Shown: positions 17,459 to 26,471 of the stretch, in pieces | How the letters are laid out: each line of letters starts with the position of its first letter | Numbering within the stretch: position 1 is the first letter of the stretch | Assembly: GCA_963663635.2 (NCBI GenBank) | Contig: CAXXMY010000011.1 | Span: 744,001 to 808,000 of the forward strand | Source: Poriferisodalis sp963663635 | Lineage (GTDB): Bacteria > Actinomycetota > Acidimicrobiia > Acidimicrobiales > Poriferisodalaceae | Length of the DNA: 64,000 nucleotides | Reading direction: 5' to 3' | Translations under genes and position numbers: made by a program | Notes under the pieces: generated by a model | Told to the model about the DNA's origin: nothing | The model's database searches: none | Seen by the model: the letters and a program-made list of their open reading frames with translations, nothing else

Positions 17459-18226
17459 GTGAGAGTTCTCGTCTTCGGCGCTGGCGGGCGCATGGGCGCC
17501 ACGGTGTGCGAAGCCGTCGCCGGCGACCCAGACCTGGAACTGGTCGCCGGGGTCGACCCGCAGGCCGCCGGACAACGCGACGCCACTGACAGCGTTGACA
17601 TTGGCGCGAGCACCGACGCCCTCGATGCTTCCCGGATCGATGTAGCGATCGAATTCACGGTTGCAGCCGCGGCGCGGGAGAACCTCGCGTGGTGCGCGGC
17701 GAACGGCGTCCACGCCGTCGTCGGCACCAGTGGACTCGACCCTGACGACTTCGAGCGCTGCCGCGCCGAGTTCACGGCCAGCAACTGCCTCATCGCCCCG
17801 AATTTCGCCATCGGTGCAGTGCTGATGATGCGGTTCGCGGAGATTGCCGCACCGTTCTTCCCGACCGCAGAGGTCATCGAACTGCACCACGACAACAAGG
17901 TGGACGCCCCGTCGGGCACCGCCATGCAGACCGTTCGCAAGATGGCCGAGGCGTCCGACGATTGGGCGCCCGATCCCACCCGCGACGAGGTACTGCCTGG
18001 TGCCCGCGGAGGCAAGGGACCAGCGCAGATCCCCGTGCACTCAGTCCGCTTGCGGGGCCTCGTGGCGCATCAGGAAGTCCTGTTGGGCACCGCCGGCGAG
18101 ACGCTCACCATTCGTCACGACAGCCTGGACCGCGTCTCGTTCATGCCCGGGGTGCTGCTCGCCGCCAAGGTCATCGCCGACCACCCTGGAGTCACGATCG
18201 GCCTCGACGCCTACCTTGGCCTGTAA
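17459..18226 (+). CDS. dapB: 4-hydroxy-tetrahydrodipicolinate reductase
   Basis: Second enzyme of the DAP/lysine branch; reduces the DapA product with NAD(P)H. Seen: 'RVLVFGAGGRMGATVCEAV' (Rossmann start), 'GTSGLDPDDFERC', 'APNFAIGAVLMMRFAEIA', and the catalytic and binding segment 'ELHHDNKVDAPSGTAMQT'. GTG 17459 gives 255 residues and is supported by the leaderless -10. dapA lies about 1.7 kb away on the opposite strand, converging with this gene together with the RNase J gene. Confidence 0.95.
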   Translation: MRVLVFGAGGRMGATVCEAVAGDPDLELVAGVDPQAAGQRDATDSVDIGASTDALDASRIDVAIEFTVAAAARENLAWCAANGVHAVVGTSGLDPDDFERCRAEFTASNCLIAPNFAIGAVLMMRFAEIAAPFFPTAEVIELHHDNKVDAPSGTAMQTVRKMAEASDDWAPDPTRDEVLPGARGGKGPAQIPVHSVRLRGLVAHQEVLLGTAGETLTIRHDSLDRVSFMPGVLLAAKVIADHPGVTIGLDAYLGL

Positions 18227-18256
18227 CAGGGGCGCCGCCGAGGTACTGCGGAGGCG

Positions 18257-19933
18257 TCAGTCCAACACGAGAACGTTCGCCGAGATCGCTGGACGACGTC
18301 GCGTTCGGGTGCCCACGAAGCGTCCGGTGGCTCGGCGAACGGCACGCTCGATGTCGACGGCGTCGCGTTTGGCACCTTTGTTCTTGTTGGCACCGTTCAC
18401 AACTGTCGTCAGCTCATCGACCAGCGCTTCAATGACGTCTGCGTGGGCTTCGGTGTCCAGCCAGCCGCTTGAGGCGATGGCAGGAGGCGCTGCGAGGCGT
18501 CTCTTGGCGTCGAGCACCACGGTGATGTGGACGAAGCCGGCGGTCAGGGCCAGGCGCTCTGCGATCACTTCGGCATCGGGATCGTCGAGCGTGCCGTCCA
18601 CATAGTGATACGGAGCCGGGACGCCTCGACCTACCGACAGGTTGCCGTCCCGAAGCACGACCTGCGCGCCGTCGGTCAGCGTCAGCACCCGGTGGTCCCG
18701 CATGCCGACCTCGCGGGCAAGCTGGGAATGGCGGGCAAGCATGTGGTACTCGCCCTCGATCGGCACGAACCATCGTGGGCGGCACGCCTCGTGAAGCTGT
18801 CGAAGCTCGTCGCGCTGGGCGTGGCCGGAAGTGTGGACCAGCTCGTGGCCGTCGTGGATCACTTCGGCGCCGCGCTTCGCGAGGCCCGACACCATCCGGA
18901 ACACAGCGCGTTCATTGCCCGGAATGGGATGGCTCGACAGCACCACGGTGTCGTTTGGCCCAAGGCGGATCTCAGGGTGCGTGTCCGAAGCGATCAGCGA
19001 GAGCGCAGCGTTCGGCTCGCCCTGGCTGCCAGTGCACACGATGCACACCTGTGATGGATCGAAGCCGTCGAGCTGATCAGCGCTTCGCAGCGCGGGCTCG
19101 GGAAGGTCCAGCACGCCCAGCTCGCGTGCGATGCGAACGTTGTTCACCATCGAGCGGCCCACCGGCACGACGAAGCGGCCCTCGTCGATTGCGGCGTCGC
19201 AGATCTGCTGGACGCGGTGGAGATGGCTGGCGAAGCAGCTCACGATGAGCCGCCGGTCGGAGCGCTCGGCGAAGAGCCGCCGCAGCGTGGCGCCGATCTC
19301 GGTTTCCGAGGCGCTGCTCCCCGGACGGTCGGCGTTCGTGGAGTCGGCCATCAGCAGGGCAATGCCCTCGTCACCCAGCTGTCGCAGCCGCGCCAAATCG
19401 GTCAGACGACCGTCGACGGGAGCCTCGTCGATCTTGAAGTCCCCCGTGTGCACGAGTGCACCGGCGGGCGTGTGCAGCACGATGCACAGGCTCTGCGGGA
19501 CCGAATGCGTGATCGGCAGTGCCTCGACGTCGAACGGGCCGATGCGCCGCCGTTCGCCGTCGCTCAAGACATGCAACGAGGTGCGGTCGCCCAGGCGAGC
19601 TTCGGTGACCTTGTGCTCGGCAAGCGCCATCGACAACGCCGAGCCGTATAGCGGGACCTCGATGTTGCGCAGGAAGTGGGGCACTCCGCCGAGGTGATCC
19701 TCGTGGCCGTGCGTGACAACCAATCCGACAACGTCGCTGGCACGAGAGTTCAGCCAGTCCATGTCGGGCAGCACTTGCCGCACACCGGGCATCAGCGCTG
19801 GATCGGGAAACATGACACCGAAGTCGATGACCAGCAGCTTGCCGTCGACCTCGACGACCGTGCAGTTGCGTCCGACGTCGCCGAGCCCGCCCAGGAACGT
19901 GACCGTGACGGGCCGGCTCTTGCGGGCGCTCAA
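18257..19933 (-). CDS. rnj: Ribonuclease J
   Basis: Metallo-beta-lactamase/beta-CASP ribonuclease with 5'-3' exo- and endonuclease roles in mRNA and rRNA maturation. Seen: 'VTFLGGLGDVGRNCTVVEVD', the metal motif 'VVTHGHEDHLGGVPHFL', 'HTGDFKIDEAPVDGRLTD', 'LMADSTNADRPGSSASE', the beta-CASP segment 'CTGSQGEPNAALSLIA' and 'LVHTSGHAQRDEL'. The TTG start at 19933 overlaps the dapA stop as TTGA, giving 558 residues, the normal size; the open frame runs far upstream antisense-free inside dapA but has no RNase J homology. dapA-rnj is a conserved actinobacterial pair. Confidence 0.95.
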   Translation of the reverse strand: MSARKSRPVTVTFLGGLGDVGRNCTVVEVDGKLLVIDFGVMFPDPALMPGVRQVLPDMDWLNSRASDVVGLVVTHGHEDHLGGVPHFLRNIEVPLYGSALSMALAEHKVTEARLGDRTSLHVLSDGERRRIGPFDVEALPITHSVPQSLCIVLHTPAGALVHTGDFKIDEAPVDGRLTDLARLRQLGDEGIALLMADSTNADRPGSSASETEIGATLRRLFAERSDRRLIVSCFASHLHRVQQICDAAIDEGRFVVPVGRSMVNNVRIARELGVLDLPEPALRSADQLDGFDPSQVCIVCTGSQGEPNAALSLIASDTHPEIRLGPNDTVVLSSHPIPGNERAVFRMVSGLAKRGAEVIHDGHELVHTSGHAQRDELRQLHEACRPRWFVPIEGEYHMLARHSQLAREVGMRDHRVLTLTDGAQVVLRDGNLSVGRGVPAPYHYVDGTLDDPDAEVIAERLALTAGFVHITVVLDAKRRLAAPPAIASSGWLDTEAHADVIEALVDELTTVVNGANKNKGAKRDAVDIERAVRRATGRFVGTRTRRRPAISANVLVLD

Positions 19934-20814
19934 GTCTGCTTCAGTCGCGCATAGACCTCGCGGGCGCGGTCTTCGAGCCCTTCGGGTGTGGGGCACATCG
20001 GCAGGCGCGGCTCTCCAACGGGGAGGCCGAGCGTGCGCAGCATGGCCTTTGTCGGCACCGGATTCGGTGCGTCGTCTCCGCTCTCGTAGTCGAAGCTCTC
20101 GACCAGTGCAGCATTGATCTCGCGGGCTTTCGCCGTGTCGCCGGCGTCCCAGGCGTCGAACAGGGCCACAAACTCTGTGGCGCACCAGTGCGCAGCGACG
20201 CTGATGACGCCGACTGCGCCAACGGCCAGTAGCGGGAGCGTCAGTCCGTCGTCGCCGCTGTACACCTCGAAGTCGGCTGGAGCCTCGGCAATCACCTTGG
20301 CCGTCTCGGCTGGGTTGCCCGCAGCGTCCTTGACTCCCACGATGTTGGGGATCTGCGCCAGCTCCAGCATTGTCGGCGTGTTGATCTTGCGACCGGTCCG
20401 AATCGGGATGTCGTAGAGGATGATCGGCAGATCGGTGGCCTCGGCGACTGCAGTGAAATGCGCCTTCAGGCCCGCCTGCGACGGCCGGTTGTAGTAGGGC
20501 GTCACGGCCAGGATGCCGTCGACGCCGAGTTCGCTGGCCGTCGCGGTCTGCTCGACTGAATGTGCGGTGTCGTTGGTGGTGGTGCCTGCCACAACCGGGA
20601 CCGTGACGGCTTCGGCCACGGCCCTCCACAGCTCCCAGTCTTCTTCGTCGGTAATAGTGGGACCCTCGCCGGTCGTGCCGGTAATGACGAGCCCCTCGGC
20701 GCCCTCGGTGACAAGCCATCGGGCCAGAGTCACGGCCCCGTCGACATCGAGGGAGCCGTCGGCTGCAAACGGCGTCACCATCGCCGGAACCACTCGCCCG
20801 AATAGCGCGCTCAT
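19930..20814 (-). CDS. dapA: 4-hydroxy-tetrahydrodipicolinate synthase
   Basis: Condenses pyruvate and aspartate semialdehyde at the start of the DAP/lysine branch. Seen: 'VPAMVTPFAADGSLD', 'GTTGEGPTITDEE', 'GILAVTPYYNRPSQAGLKAH', 'IILYDIPIRTGRKIN' with the active-site Tyr, and the Schiff-base Lys in 'IVGVKDAAGNPAET'. ATG 20814 ('MSALFGRVV') gives 294 residues, the family length, and stands 7 nt after a TAGTCT -10. A longer reading would begin 11 codons earlier without support. The end overlaps RNase J. Confidence 0.96.
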   Translation of the reverse strand: MSALFGRVVPAMVTPFAADGSLDVDGAVTLARWLVTEGAEGLVITGTTGEGPTITDEEDWELWRAVAEAVTVPVVAGTTTNDTAHSVEQTATASELGVDGILAVTPYYNRPSQAGLKAHFTAVAEATDLPIILYDIPIRTGRKINTPTMLELAQIPNIVGVKDAAGNPAETAKVIAEAPADFEVYSGDDGLTLPLLAVGAVGVISVAAHWCATEFVALFDAWDAGDTAKAREINAALVESFDYESGDDAPNPVPTKAMLRTLGLPVGEPRLPMCPTPEGLEDRAREVYARLKQT

Positions 20815-20821
20815 GGGTTCG

Positions 20822-20827
20822 AGACTA
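20822..20827 (-). promoter_or_regulatory. dapA leaderless -10 element
   Basis: Minus-strand TAGTCT ends 7 nt before ATG 20814. It overlaps the 3' end of the upstream gene, so dapA-rnj can be transcribed independently of it. Confidence 0.6.
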
Positions 20828-21523
20828 CTGCTGTGTCGCCGTCTCATCGGCTCGATTGATGCCCAGGGTCGCGAGCAGGTCTTCGTGCAGCTCGAACCAG
20901 ATTGTGTGGTAGCTGGGGATCATCGGCCTGGTGAGATAGTCCAGATCGCCAGCTTGCAGCTTGGTGAGAGCGTCGGCGAAACGCGCTGCGTAGTTCTCGT
21001 AACGCGCCAAGACCGCACACAACTCGTCCAACACATCGCCCGCCTCGACGTACAGTTCGCGCAGGCGAGCAACAATCGCGGTGTCGTAGTCGGCGTCACT
21101 GTGGTCGTTCAGCCGATTGCCGTCACCCGGAGTCGCATCGCCGCCGGCAGCGGGGTGATCGGCGGGAAAAACCTGCCAGTCCGTGCACAGCTGCAGCATC
21201 TTGGGGTTGAGCCTCAGAAACCGGTGGTACGCGTCCGTCACGGCGTCGCGTGCGCCCGCCGCATCCAGCTCTTCAGCGAGGGCCGTCTCACCATCGTCGC
21301 GCCCGGTGGGCGTGAGGATGAACTTCGGCACGCCGCCGACCTCGCGGAACATGCAATGCCCGGCGGCGTCCAACTCCGCAAGCAGCCACTCGGTCTCGTC
21401 GCGCTCGAGCCCATGCACAGCGGCAACGTCGTTGATCTCGCCCAGGCCCTTCAATCGCAGCGCGAGCCAAACGAGCAGGCGCGGATCGGAGCGATGGGCC
21501 CCGTCGGAAATCGTGTCCGTCAT
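20825..21523 (-). CDS. Conserved hypothetical protein, possible winged-helix regulator
   Basis: A soluble 232-residue protein I do not recognise firmly. The first 70 or so residues ('VWLALRLKGLGEINDVAAVH', then 'ERDETEWLLAELDAAGHCMF') resemble a winged helix-turn-helix domain in spacing and helix content. The rest is helical, rich in Asp, Leu and aromatic residues ('YHRFLRLNPKMLQLCTDWQV'), with a low-complexity Gly/Asp stretch in the middle. There are no membrane segments. It sits 7 nt after the acyl-CoA ligase gene on the same strand, so the two may be co-transcribed. A regulatory role is inference from the N-terminal fold only. Confidence 0.6.
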   Translation of the reverse strand: MTDTISDGAHRSDPRLLVWLALRLKGLGEINDVAAVHGLERDETEWLLAELDAAGHCMFREVGGVPKFILTPTGRDDGETALAEELDAAGARDAVTDAYHRFLRLNPKMLQLCTDWQVFPADHPAAGGDATPGDGNRLNDHSDADYDTAIVARLRELYVEAGDVLDELCAVLARYENYAARFADALTKLQAGDLDYLTRPMIPSYHTIWFELHEDLLATLGINRADETATQQ

Positions 21524-21530
21524 TTGGCCC

Positions 21531-23156
21531 TCAGTCCACGACGAGATCGGAGAAGCGGTCCCGCAGCGTCTTCTTCGAGAATTTTCCCGTCGAGGTCTTC
21601 GGAACCTCGGCGATGATCTCGGTGGCGCTGGGCAGCCACCACTTCGGCATCCGCGGCTCGAGGTACTCGATCAGCTCGTCATGGCTCACCGATTCGCCCG
21701 CAACCGGCACCACGCACGCCATCGGTCTCTCCATCCAGCGCTCCGAGGCCACCGCGATCACCGCAGCCTCAGCCACCTTGGGGTGGCTCATGATCTCGTT
21801 TTCCACCTCGGCTGAGCTGATCCACTCGCCGCCGGATTTGATGAGGTCCTTGGTGCGGTCCACGAGCCGGATGTAGCCGCTCGCGTCGCAGGTGGCTACG
21901 TCGCCAGTGCGCAGCCAGCCGTCGTCGGTGAACGAGTCGCCAGCATCCGGCCGGTTGTAGTACGAGCCGGTCACGTATGGGCCGCGAACGTGCAGTTCGC
22001 CGGACGACTCGCCGTCGTGGGGCAGCTCGTTGGTGGAGTCGGGCTCGCAGATGCGGAATTCCACGGTCGGCAGGATCGTCCCCACCGTCGTGCGCAGATC
22101 GGCCTTTGCGTCGTCGTCGAGGCCTTGCTGGCCCGAGCGGATATGGGCGAGCGAGCACAGCGGGCTGGTCTCGGTCATGCCCCACGCCTGCAGGATCGGC
22201 ATCCCGATCCTGGTCCGGTACCCCTCCGACAGCGCCTTGGGCACCGCCGATCCGCCGCAAGGGATGGCGCGCAAACTCGATACGTCTCGTCCTTCGAGCT
22301 CACCGAGCACACCCATCCAGATTGTCGGCACGCCGGCGGCGATGGTGACCCGTTCGGTTTCGATCAGCTCTGCCAACGGCTTGGGTGCCAGATTCGGACC
22401 TGGGTTGACTAGCTTGGCCCCCGCCGCAACGGCCGCATGGGAAAGACCCCAAGCGTTGGCGTGGAACATGGGCACGACCGGCATGATCACGTCGCTCTCG
22501 CACACGCCGGCCGAGTCGACCAGCATCGCGGCCAACGTGTGGAGATAGGTGGAACGGTGGCTGTAGACGACGCCCTTGGGCTCGCCCGTGGTGCCGCTCG
22601 TGTAGCACATCGACGCGGCCTGGCGTTCGTCGGCGACTCGGAAGCCCGATGGCGAAGCCGCTGCAAGCAATTCTTCGTAGTCGATGATGCGCGGGTCGTC
22701 GGGAATGTCCGGCGCAGCGCCGCCGCCCGAGTCGTCCATGACCACGATGTGGCGCACCGTGGTCATCTCGTCCGCCAGCGGCCACAGAATTGGAAGCAAC
22801 GATCGATCAACAAAGATCACTTCGTCCTCAGCATGATTGGCGATGTACGTGACCTGCTCAGCGAACAGCCGGATGTTGAGCGTGTGGAGCACTCGGCCCG
22901 AACACGGCGCAGCGAAGTACAGCTCAAGGTGGCGGTCTGTGTTCCAAGCGAACGTGGCGACGCGTCCGTCGGCGGAGATGCCCAGGTCGTCGAGTGCGCC
23001 ACCTAGCCGCCGGGTTCGTTCTGCCCAGCGCCCGTAGTTAGTGCGCTCGATGCCGGTTGCCGTTGCGGTGACGATCTCCTTGTCAGCGAACAGCGACTCC
23101 GCGCGTTCGAACAACGGATCTAAGGTCAGCGGCAGGTCCATCATCGTCGAATCCAT
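21531..23156 (-). CDS. Long-chain acyl-CoA synthetase (AMP-forming, FadD-like)
   Basis: Adenylate-forming ligase that activates a carboxylic acid, probably a medium- to long-chain fatty acid, to its CoA thioester. Seen: P-loop-like 'SMCYTSGTTGEPKGVVYSHR', 'MPVVPMFHANAWGLSHAAV', 'LQAWGMTETSPLCSLA', 'DGWLRTGDVATCDASGYIRL' and the C-terminal Lys region 'VPKTSTGKFSKKTLRDRF'. ATG 23156 gives 541 residues, the typical size, and stands 8 nt after a TAGCCT -10; longer readings have no homology. The acid specificity cannot be told. A divergent VTT membrane protein gene begins about 100 nt away. Confidence 0.9.
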   Translation of the reverse strand: MDSTMMDLPLTLDPLFERAESLFADKEIVTATATGIERTNYGRWAERTRRLGGALDDLGISADGRVATFAWNTDRHLELYFAAPCSGRVLHTLNIRLFAEQVTYIANHAEDEVIFVDRSLLPILWPLADEMTTVRHIVVMDDSGGGAAPDIPDDPRIIDYEELLAAASPSGFRVADERQAASMCYTSGTTGEPKGVVYSHRSTYLHTLAAMLVDSAGVCESDVIMPVVPMFHANAWGLSHAAVAAGAKLVNPGPNLAPKPLAELIETERVTIAAGVPTIWMGVLGELEGRDVSSLRAIPCGGSAVPKALSEGYRTRIGMPILQAWGMTETSPLCSLAHIRSGQQGLDDDAKADLRTTVGTILPTVEFRICEPDSTNELPHDGESSGELHVRGPYVTGSYYNRPDAGDSFTDDGWLRTGDVATCDASGYIRLVDRTKDLIKSGGEWISSAEVENEIMSHPKVAEAAVIAVASERWMERPMACVVPVAGESVSHDELIEYLEPRMPKWWLPSATEIIAEVPKTSTGKFSKKTLRDRFSDLVVD

Positions 23157-23164
23157 GACGCCGC

Positions 23165-23170
23165 AGGCTA
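23165..23170 (-). promoter_or_regulatory. Acyl-CoA synthetase leaderless -10 element
   Basis: Minus-strand TAGCCT ends 8 nt before ATG 23156, deciding that start. Confidence 0.55.
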
Positions 23171-23239
23171 GAGGCCGAAGCCCCCAGTCTCGAATCTCGG
23201 CTTGAAGCTCGGCTCCCGGGCATTTTGGTCGGCTATGCG

Positions 23240-23245
23240 TAGCCT
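23240..23245 (+). promoter_or_regulatory. VTT protein leaderless -10 element
   Basis: TAGCCT ends 8 nt before GTG 23254. It forms a divergent pair with the acyl-CoA synthetase promoter 70 nt away. Confidence 0.55.
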
Positions 23246-23253
23246 CGGCCGAG

Positions 23254-23982
23254 GTGGTTGACGACGGCCGGGATGATCCAACGACAACCGATGCCCTCGA
23301 CCCCGAGGCGGCATCGCCGGCCGTAGCGATCACTGACGCGGATCGGCGGCGGATGAACCGGTTGGCGGCGCTTCCATTGGCGTTTGCGCTCGCTGTGTAT
23401 GTGGGTTGGATCTTCTCTGCGGCGCTGCTCGAGCGAGCGCCGCTGTTGCTCCTGTCGCTGAACGCGACCGATCCGATCCTGATCGGGGTGGCCCACCAAG
23501 CCCCGCTGTGGGCCTTCATGATCATCGGGGTGACGCGCCTGTTCATCACCGACCCGTTCCTGTACCGGCTGGGTTATGACTACGGCCCGAATGCCAAGGC
23601 CTATCTGGCGGCCGAGCTGGGTCCCCGTAACCGCGTCATCAGGGCTATGGGCTGGCTGGAGCGTTGGTTCCCCCGCGTGGGCTGGCTGCTGCTGTTCGGC
23701 ATTCCCGGCTACCCGATGTGCTTGCTGTCGGGAATTGCGCGAATGCGCCAGCTGCCGTTCGTGGTGGTGAACCTGGCCGGCACCGTCACTCGCTTGGCGC
23801 TCGTGTGGTGGGTTGCAGATCTGTTCTCAGGGCCGCTCGGCACCGTCATCGATTTCATCAATCGTTATTCGATCCCGTTCACCGTCGCGTTGTTCGCGCT
23901 CGTGGTGGTCCAGACCGTGCGCAATCAGCGTCGGCTTGCGTCGGCGCAGCGCGACACAGACAGCGTCACCGACGAGTCCTGA
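23254..23982 (+). CDS. Multi-pass membrane protein, DedA/VTT-domain-like
   Basis: Predicted inner-membrane protein of 242 residues. After a hydrophilic acidic N-terminus of about 35 residues it has around five hydrophobic segments. The central part ('AKAYLAAELGPRNRV', then 'VGWLLLFGIPGYPMCLLSG' and 'RMRQLPFVVVNLAGTVTRL') resembles the re-entrant core of the VTT/DedA lipid scramblase or transporter superfamily (inference from pattern, weak). It precedes ftsK by 57 nt on the same strand, but ftsK has its own promoter. Function unknown. Confidence 0.6.
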   Translation: MVDDGRDDPTTTDALDPEAASPAVAITDADRRRMNRLAALPLAFALAVYVGWIFSAALLERAPLLLLSLNATDPILIGVAHQAPLWAFMIIGVTRLFITDPFLYRLGYDYGPNAKAYLAAELGPRNRVIRAMGWLERWFPRVGWLLLFGIPGYPMCLLSGIARMRQLPFVVVNLAGTVTRLALVWWVADLFSGPLGTVIDFINRYSIPFTVALFALVVVQTVRNQRRLASAQRDTDSVTDES

Positions 23983-24003
23983 CCGCTGCAACTGAAGCGG
24001 TCT

Positions 24004-24032
24004 CTGACAAGTTGCCACCGCGTCGGTACTCT
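24004..24032 (+). promoter_or_regulatory. ftsK promoter, leaderless layout
   Basis: CTGACA (24004-24009), 17-nt spacer, TACTCT (24027-24032). The -10 ends 7 nt before GTG 24040, favouring it over GTG 24037. Confidence 0.6.
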
Positions 24033-24039
24033 CGCTGTG

Positions 24040-26355
24040 GTGAGTGCGCGCGACACTGCCGGTGGCAGTACGTCGAACGGAAAGTCGAGGCCCACCCCGC
24101 CGAGCGATGCTCGACGCGGCGGTTTCTCGGGTCTGATTCGCAATGCGATGAGCGGGCGCTCACGCGAGCTGACGGCATTGGGGCTGTTTGCGCTTGCTGT
24201 GGTGTGCGCTCTTGGGCTCTTCGGCGACCGCGCAGGACCATTGGGGCGGTTCCTGGACACCGCGCTCGCGCTGGGGCTGGGTGTGTTCCGCTATGTGGCC
24301 CCGCTGCTGTTGATCTGGATCGGTATTGCGATGGTCAGTCCGATGGCTGCGGAGCGCAGCGGCCGTGTCGCGGTAGGACTCGGGCTGCTGACCGCAGCGT
24401 TCGCCGGCATGGCCCACCTGCAGGGCAGCGCCGAGGGATTCGGTCCGAGCACCGATGCCTTGCGCAGCAGCGGGGGAGCGTTGGGAGCCGTGGCCGCCGA
24501 GCCCCTGCGCCGTCTGGTGGACGACACGGCGACATGGGCCGTGCTGGCGCTGGTGGTGGTGCTGGGCGCGATGATCGTTGGCAATATCGGCCTGGGGCAG
24601 TTGCTGCGATGGCTCGGGAGCGGCCTTGCGGTGCTCTGGCGAGCATTGACCGGCTCGGTGTCGAAGGGTGCGAAGAACCTGCAGCGCATTGGCGACGATC
24701 CCGAGCCGCCCGAATTCAGTTCCGATCAGTACGAACTGGGCGAGCCCACGAGTGGGGAACTGAGCCCCGTACCCGGCATCGACGAGCTGGCGGAGCCTTC
24801 ATTTCCCGAACCAGCGCCTGTGCTCGTCGCGGCGGCCTCGGCGGCAAGAAGATCGCGTGCTGATGGGCGGACGGCCGGGTGGAAGCTGCCCAAGAACACC
24901 CTGCTGAAGCGCAGCGGCACCCAGCAGATCGACCGTGCGCAGCTTGCGGCGGGTGCTTCGGCGCTCGTGGCGGCGCTCGCCAGCCACGGCGTGGAAACAC
25001 AGGTCACTGGCTGGGAGCCCGGGCCGACGGTGACGCGCTTCGAGGTCAAGCTGGGTGCCGGCGTGAAAGTGTCGCGGGTCACGAGCCTGCACAAGGACAT
25101 CGCCTACGCGATGGCCGCTGCGGACGTTCGCATCCTTGCGCCCATTCCGGGCCGATCCGCAATCGGGGTCGAGGTGCCCAACTCGGACCGCCACCTCGTC
25201 GCTCTCGGCGACATCCTCACCAGCAAATCGGCTGCAGAGGCGATCCATCCACTCGAGGTGGCGATGGGCAAGGACATCTCGGGTCGCGACGTCATGCTCA
25301 ACCTGGCCACGATGCCTCACGTGCTCATCGCGGGTGCGACTGGCTCGGGCAAGTCGTCGTGCATCAACACCGTCATCACATCGCTGCTGATGCGCTCGAC
25401 TCCCGACCAGGTACGGATGATCCTCGTCGATCCCAAGCGGGTCGAGCTCGGCCAATACGAAGGGCTGCCGCACCTGCTCACACCGGTGGTGACGAATCCC
25501 AAGAAGGCAGCCAACGCACTCGCGTGGGCGGTCACGGAGATGGAGCGTCGCTACGACGTGCTTTCCGAAACCGGATTCCGCGACGTCACCGGTTACAACG
25601 CCGCTGTTCTCGACGACGCGCTGCACAGCGACGAGAGCGAGCTGCTCGGCAACGATCAACCCCACGAGCAGATGCCGTTCATCGTGGTGGTGGTCGACGA
25701 GCTGAACGATCTCATGATGGTTGCGGCCCGTGACGTCGAGGACTCCATCACCCGCCTCGCGCAGATGGCCCGTGCGGTCGGCGTTCACCTGGTCGTTGCT
25801 ACGCAGAGGCCGAGTGTCAACGTCATCACCGGCGTGATCAAGGCCAATATCCCGAGTCGTCTGGCGTTCGCCGTGTCCAGCCTTGCGGACAGCCGGGTGA
25901 TTCTCGACCAGCCCGGAGCGGAGCGGCTCGTGGGCCAGGGCGACATGCTGCTGCTGTCCGCCAACTCCAGCATTCCGCGTCGCATCCAAGGCTGCTGGGT
26001 GAGCGAGTCCGAGATCGCACAGGTGGTCGCCCATTGGCGCCGTCAGGCACCCGAGGTCAGCTACACCGAAGGCGTCGCGGACACCGAGGCGTCGCAGAGC
26101 TCGGCGGGTCTGCCCGGGGGGACAACCGGCGACGCGGACGACGACGAATTGCTGCGGCAGGCCATGGCCATCGTGGTCGAGACCCAGCTCGGATCGACGT
26201 CCATGCTCCAGCGAAAGCTGAAGGTGGGTTTCGCCCGCGCTGGCCGGCTCATGGATCTGCTCGAGCAGCGAGGTGTTGTCGGACCCTCACACGGCTCCAA
26301 GGCCCGCGACGTGCTGATGACGCCTGAGGAGCTTGCGGGAGCGCTCGACGAGTGA
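24040..26355 (+). CDS. ftsK: DNA translocase FtsK/SpoIIIE
   Basis: Hexameric ATP-driven dsDNA pump that clears chromosomes from the division septum. The N-terminal part has about four membrane segments between residues 45 and 200. A short linker follows, then the alpha domain ('VTGWEPGPTVTRFEVKLGAG'), the RecA-like beta domain with Walker A 'GATGSGKSS' at residues 432-440 and Walker B 'FIVVVVDELNDLMM', and the C-terminal gamma winged helix ('STSMLQRKLKVGFARAGRLM', GSKARDVL). 771 residues is typical of actinobacteria. Start GTG 24040 is chosen from the promoter spacing. In many actinobacteria pgsA-cinA follow directly; here 25 kb of accessory DNA intervenes. Confidence 0.96.
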   Translation: MSARDTAGGSTSNGKSRPTPPSDARRGGFSGLIRNAMSGRSRELTALGLFALAVVCALGLFGDRAGPLGRFLDTALALGLGVFRYVAPLLLIWIGIAMVSPMAAERSGRVAVGLGLLTAAFAGMAHLQGSAEGFGPSTDALRSSGGALGAVAAEPLRRLVDDTATWAVLALVVVLGAMIVGNIGLGQLLRWLGSGLAVLWRALTGSVSKGAKNLQRIGDDPEPPEFSSDQYELGEPTSGELSPVPGIDELAEPSFPEPAPVLVAAASAARRSRADGRTAGWKLPKNTLLKRSGTQQIDRAQLAAGASALVAALASHGVETQVTGWEPGPTVTRFEVKLGAGVKVSRVTSLHKDIAYAMAAADVRILAPIPGRSAIGVEVPNSDRHLVALGDILTSKSAAEAIHPLEVAMGKDISGRDVMLNLATMPHVLIAGATGSGKSSCINTVITSLLMRSTPDQVRMILVDPKRVELGQYEGLPHLLTPVVTNPKKAANALAWAVTEMERRYDVLSETGFRDVTGYNAAVLDDALHSDESELLGNDQPHEQMPFIVVVVDELNDLMMVAARDVEDSITRLAQMARAVGVHLVVATQRPSVNVITGVIKANIPSRLAFAVSSLADSRVILDQPGAERLVGQGDMLLLSANSSIPRRIQGCWVSESEIAQVVAHWRRQAPEVSYTEGVADTEASQSSAGLPGGTTGDADDDELLRQAMAIVVETQLGSTSMLQRKLKVGFARAGRLMDLLEQRGVVGPSHGSKARDVLMTPEELAGALDE

Positions 26356-26471
26356 TCCCCCCGGCTGCTCCCAATGGCCTCGACAGCGGCTAAGGAGCTC
26401 GGGTACACACCTCGATTCGCAATAAATCAGTGGGCCGTACGATGGGGCAGCGTTAGGGTCCGCGGAGAACG

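Noticed and set aside
15020..18040. 1,000-codon minus-strand open frame across pnp and dapB
   Set aside because: Antisense shadow; its reading is His/Asp/Arg-biased as expected from complementing GC-rich codons.
18257..20719. RNase J start far upstream giving about 820 residues
   Set aside because: The extra sequence overlaps dapA in another frame and lacks RNase J homology; TTG 19933 gives the normal size and a TTGA overlap.
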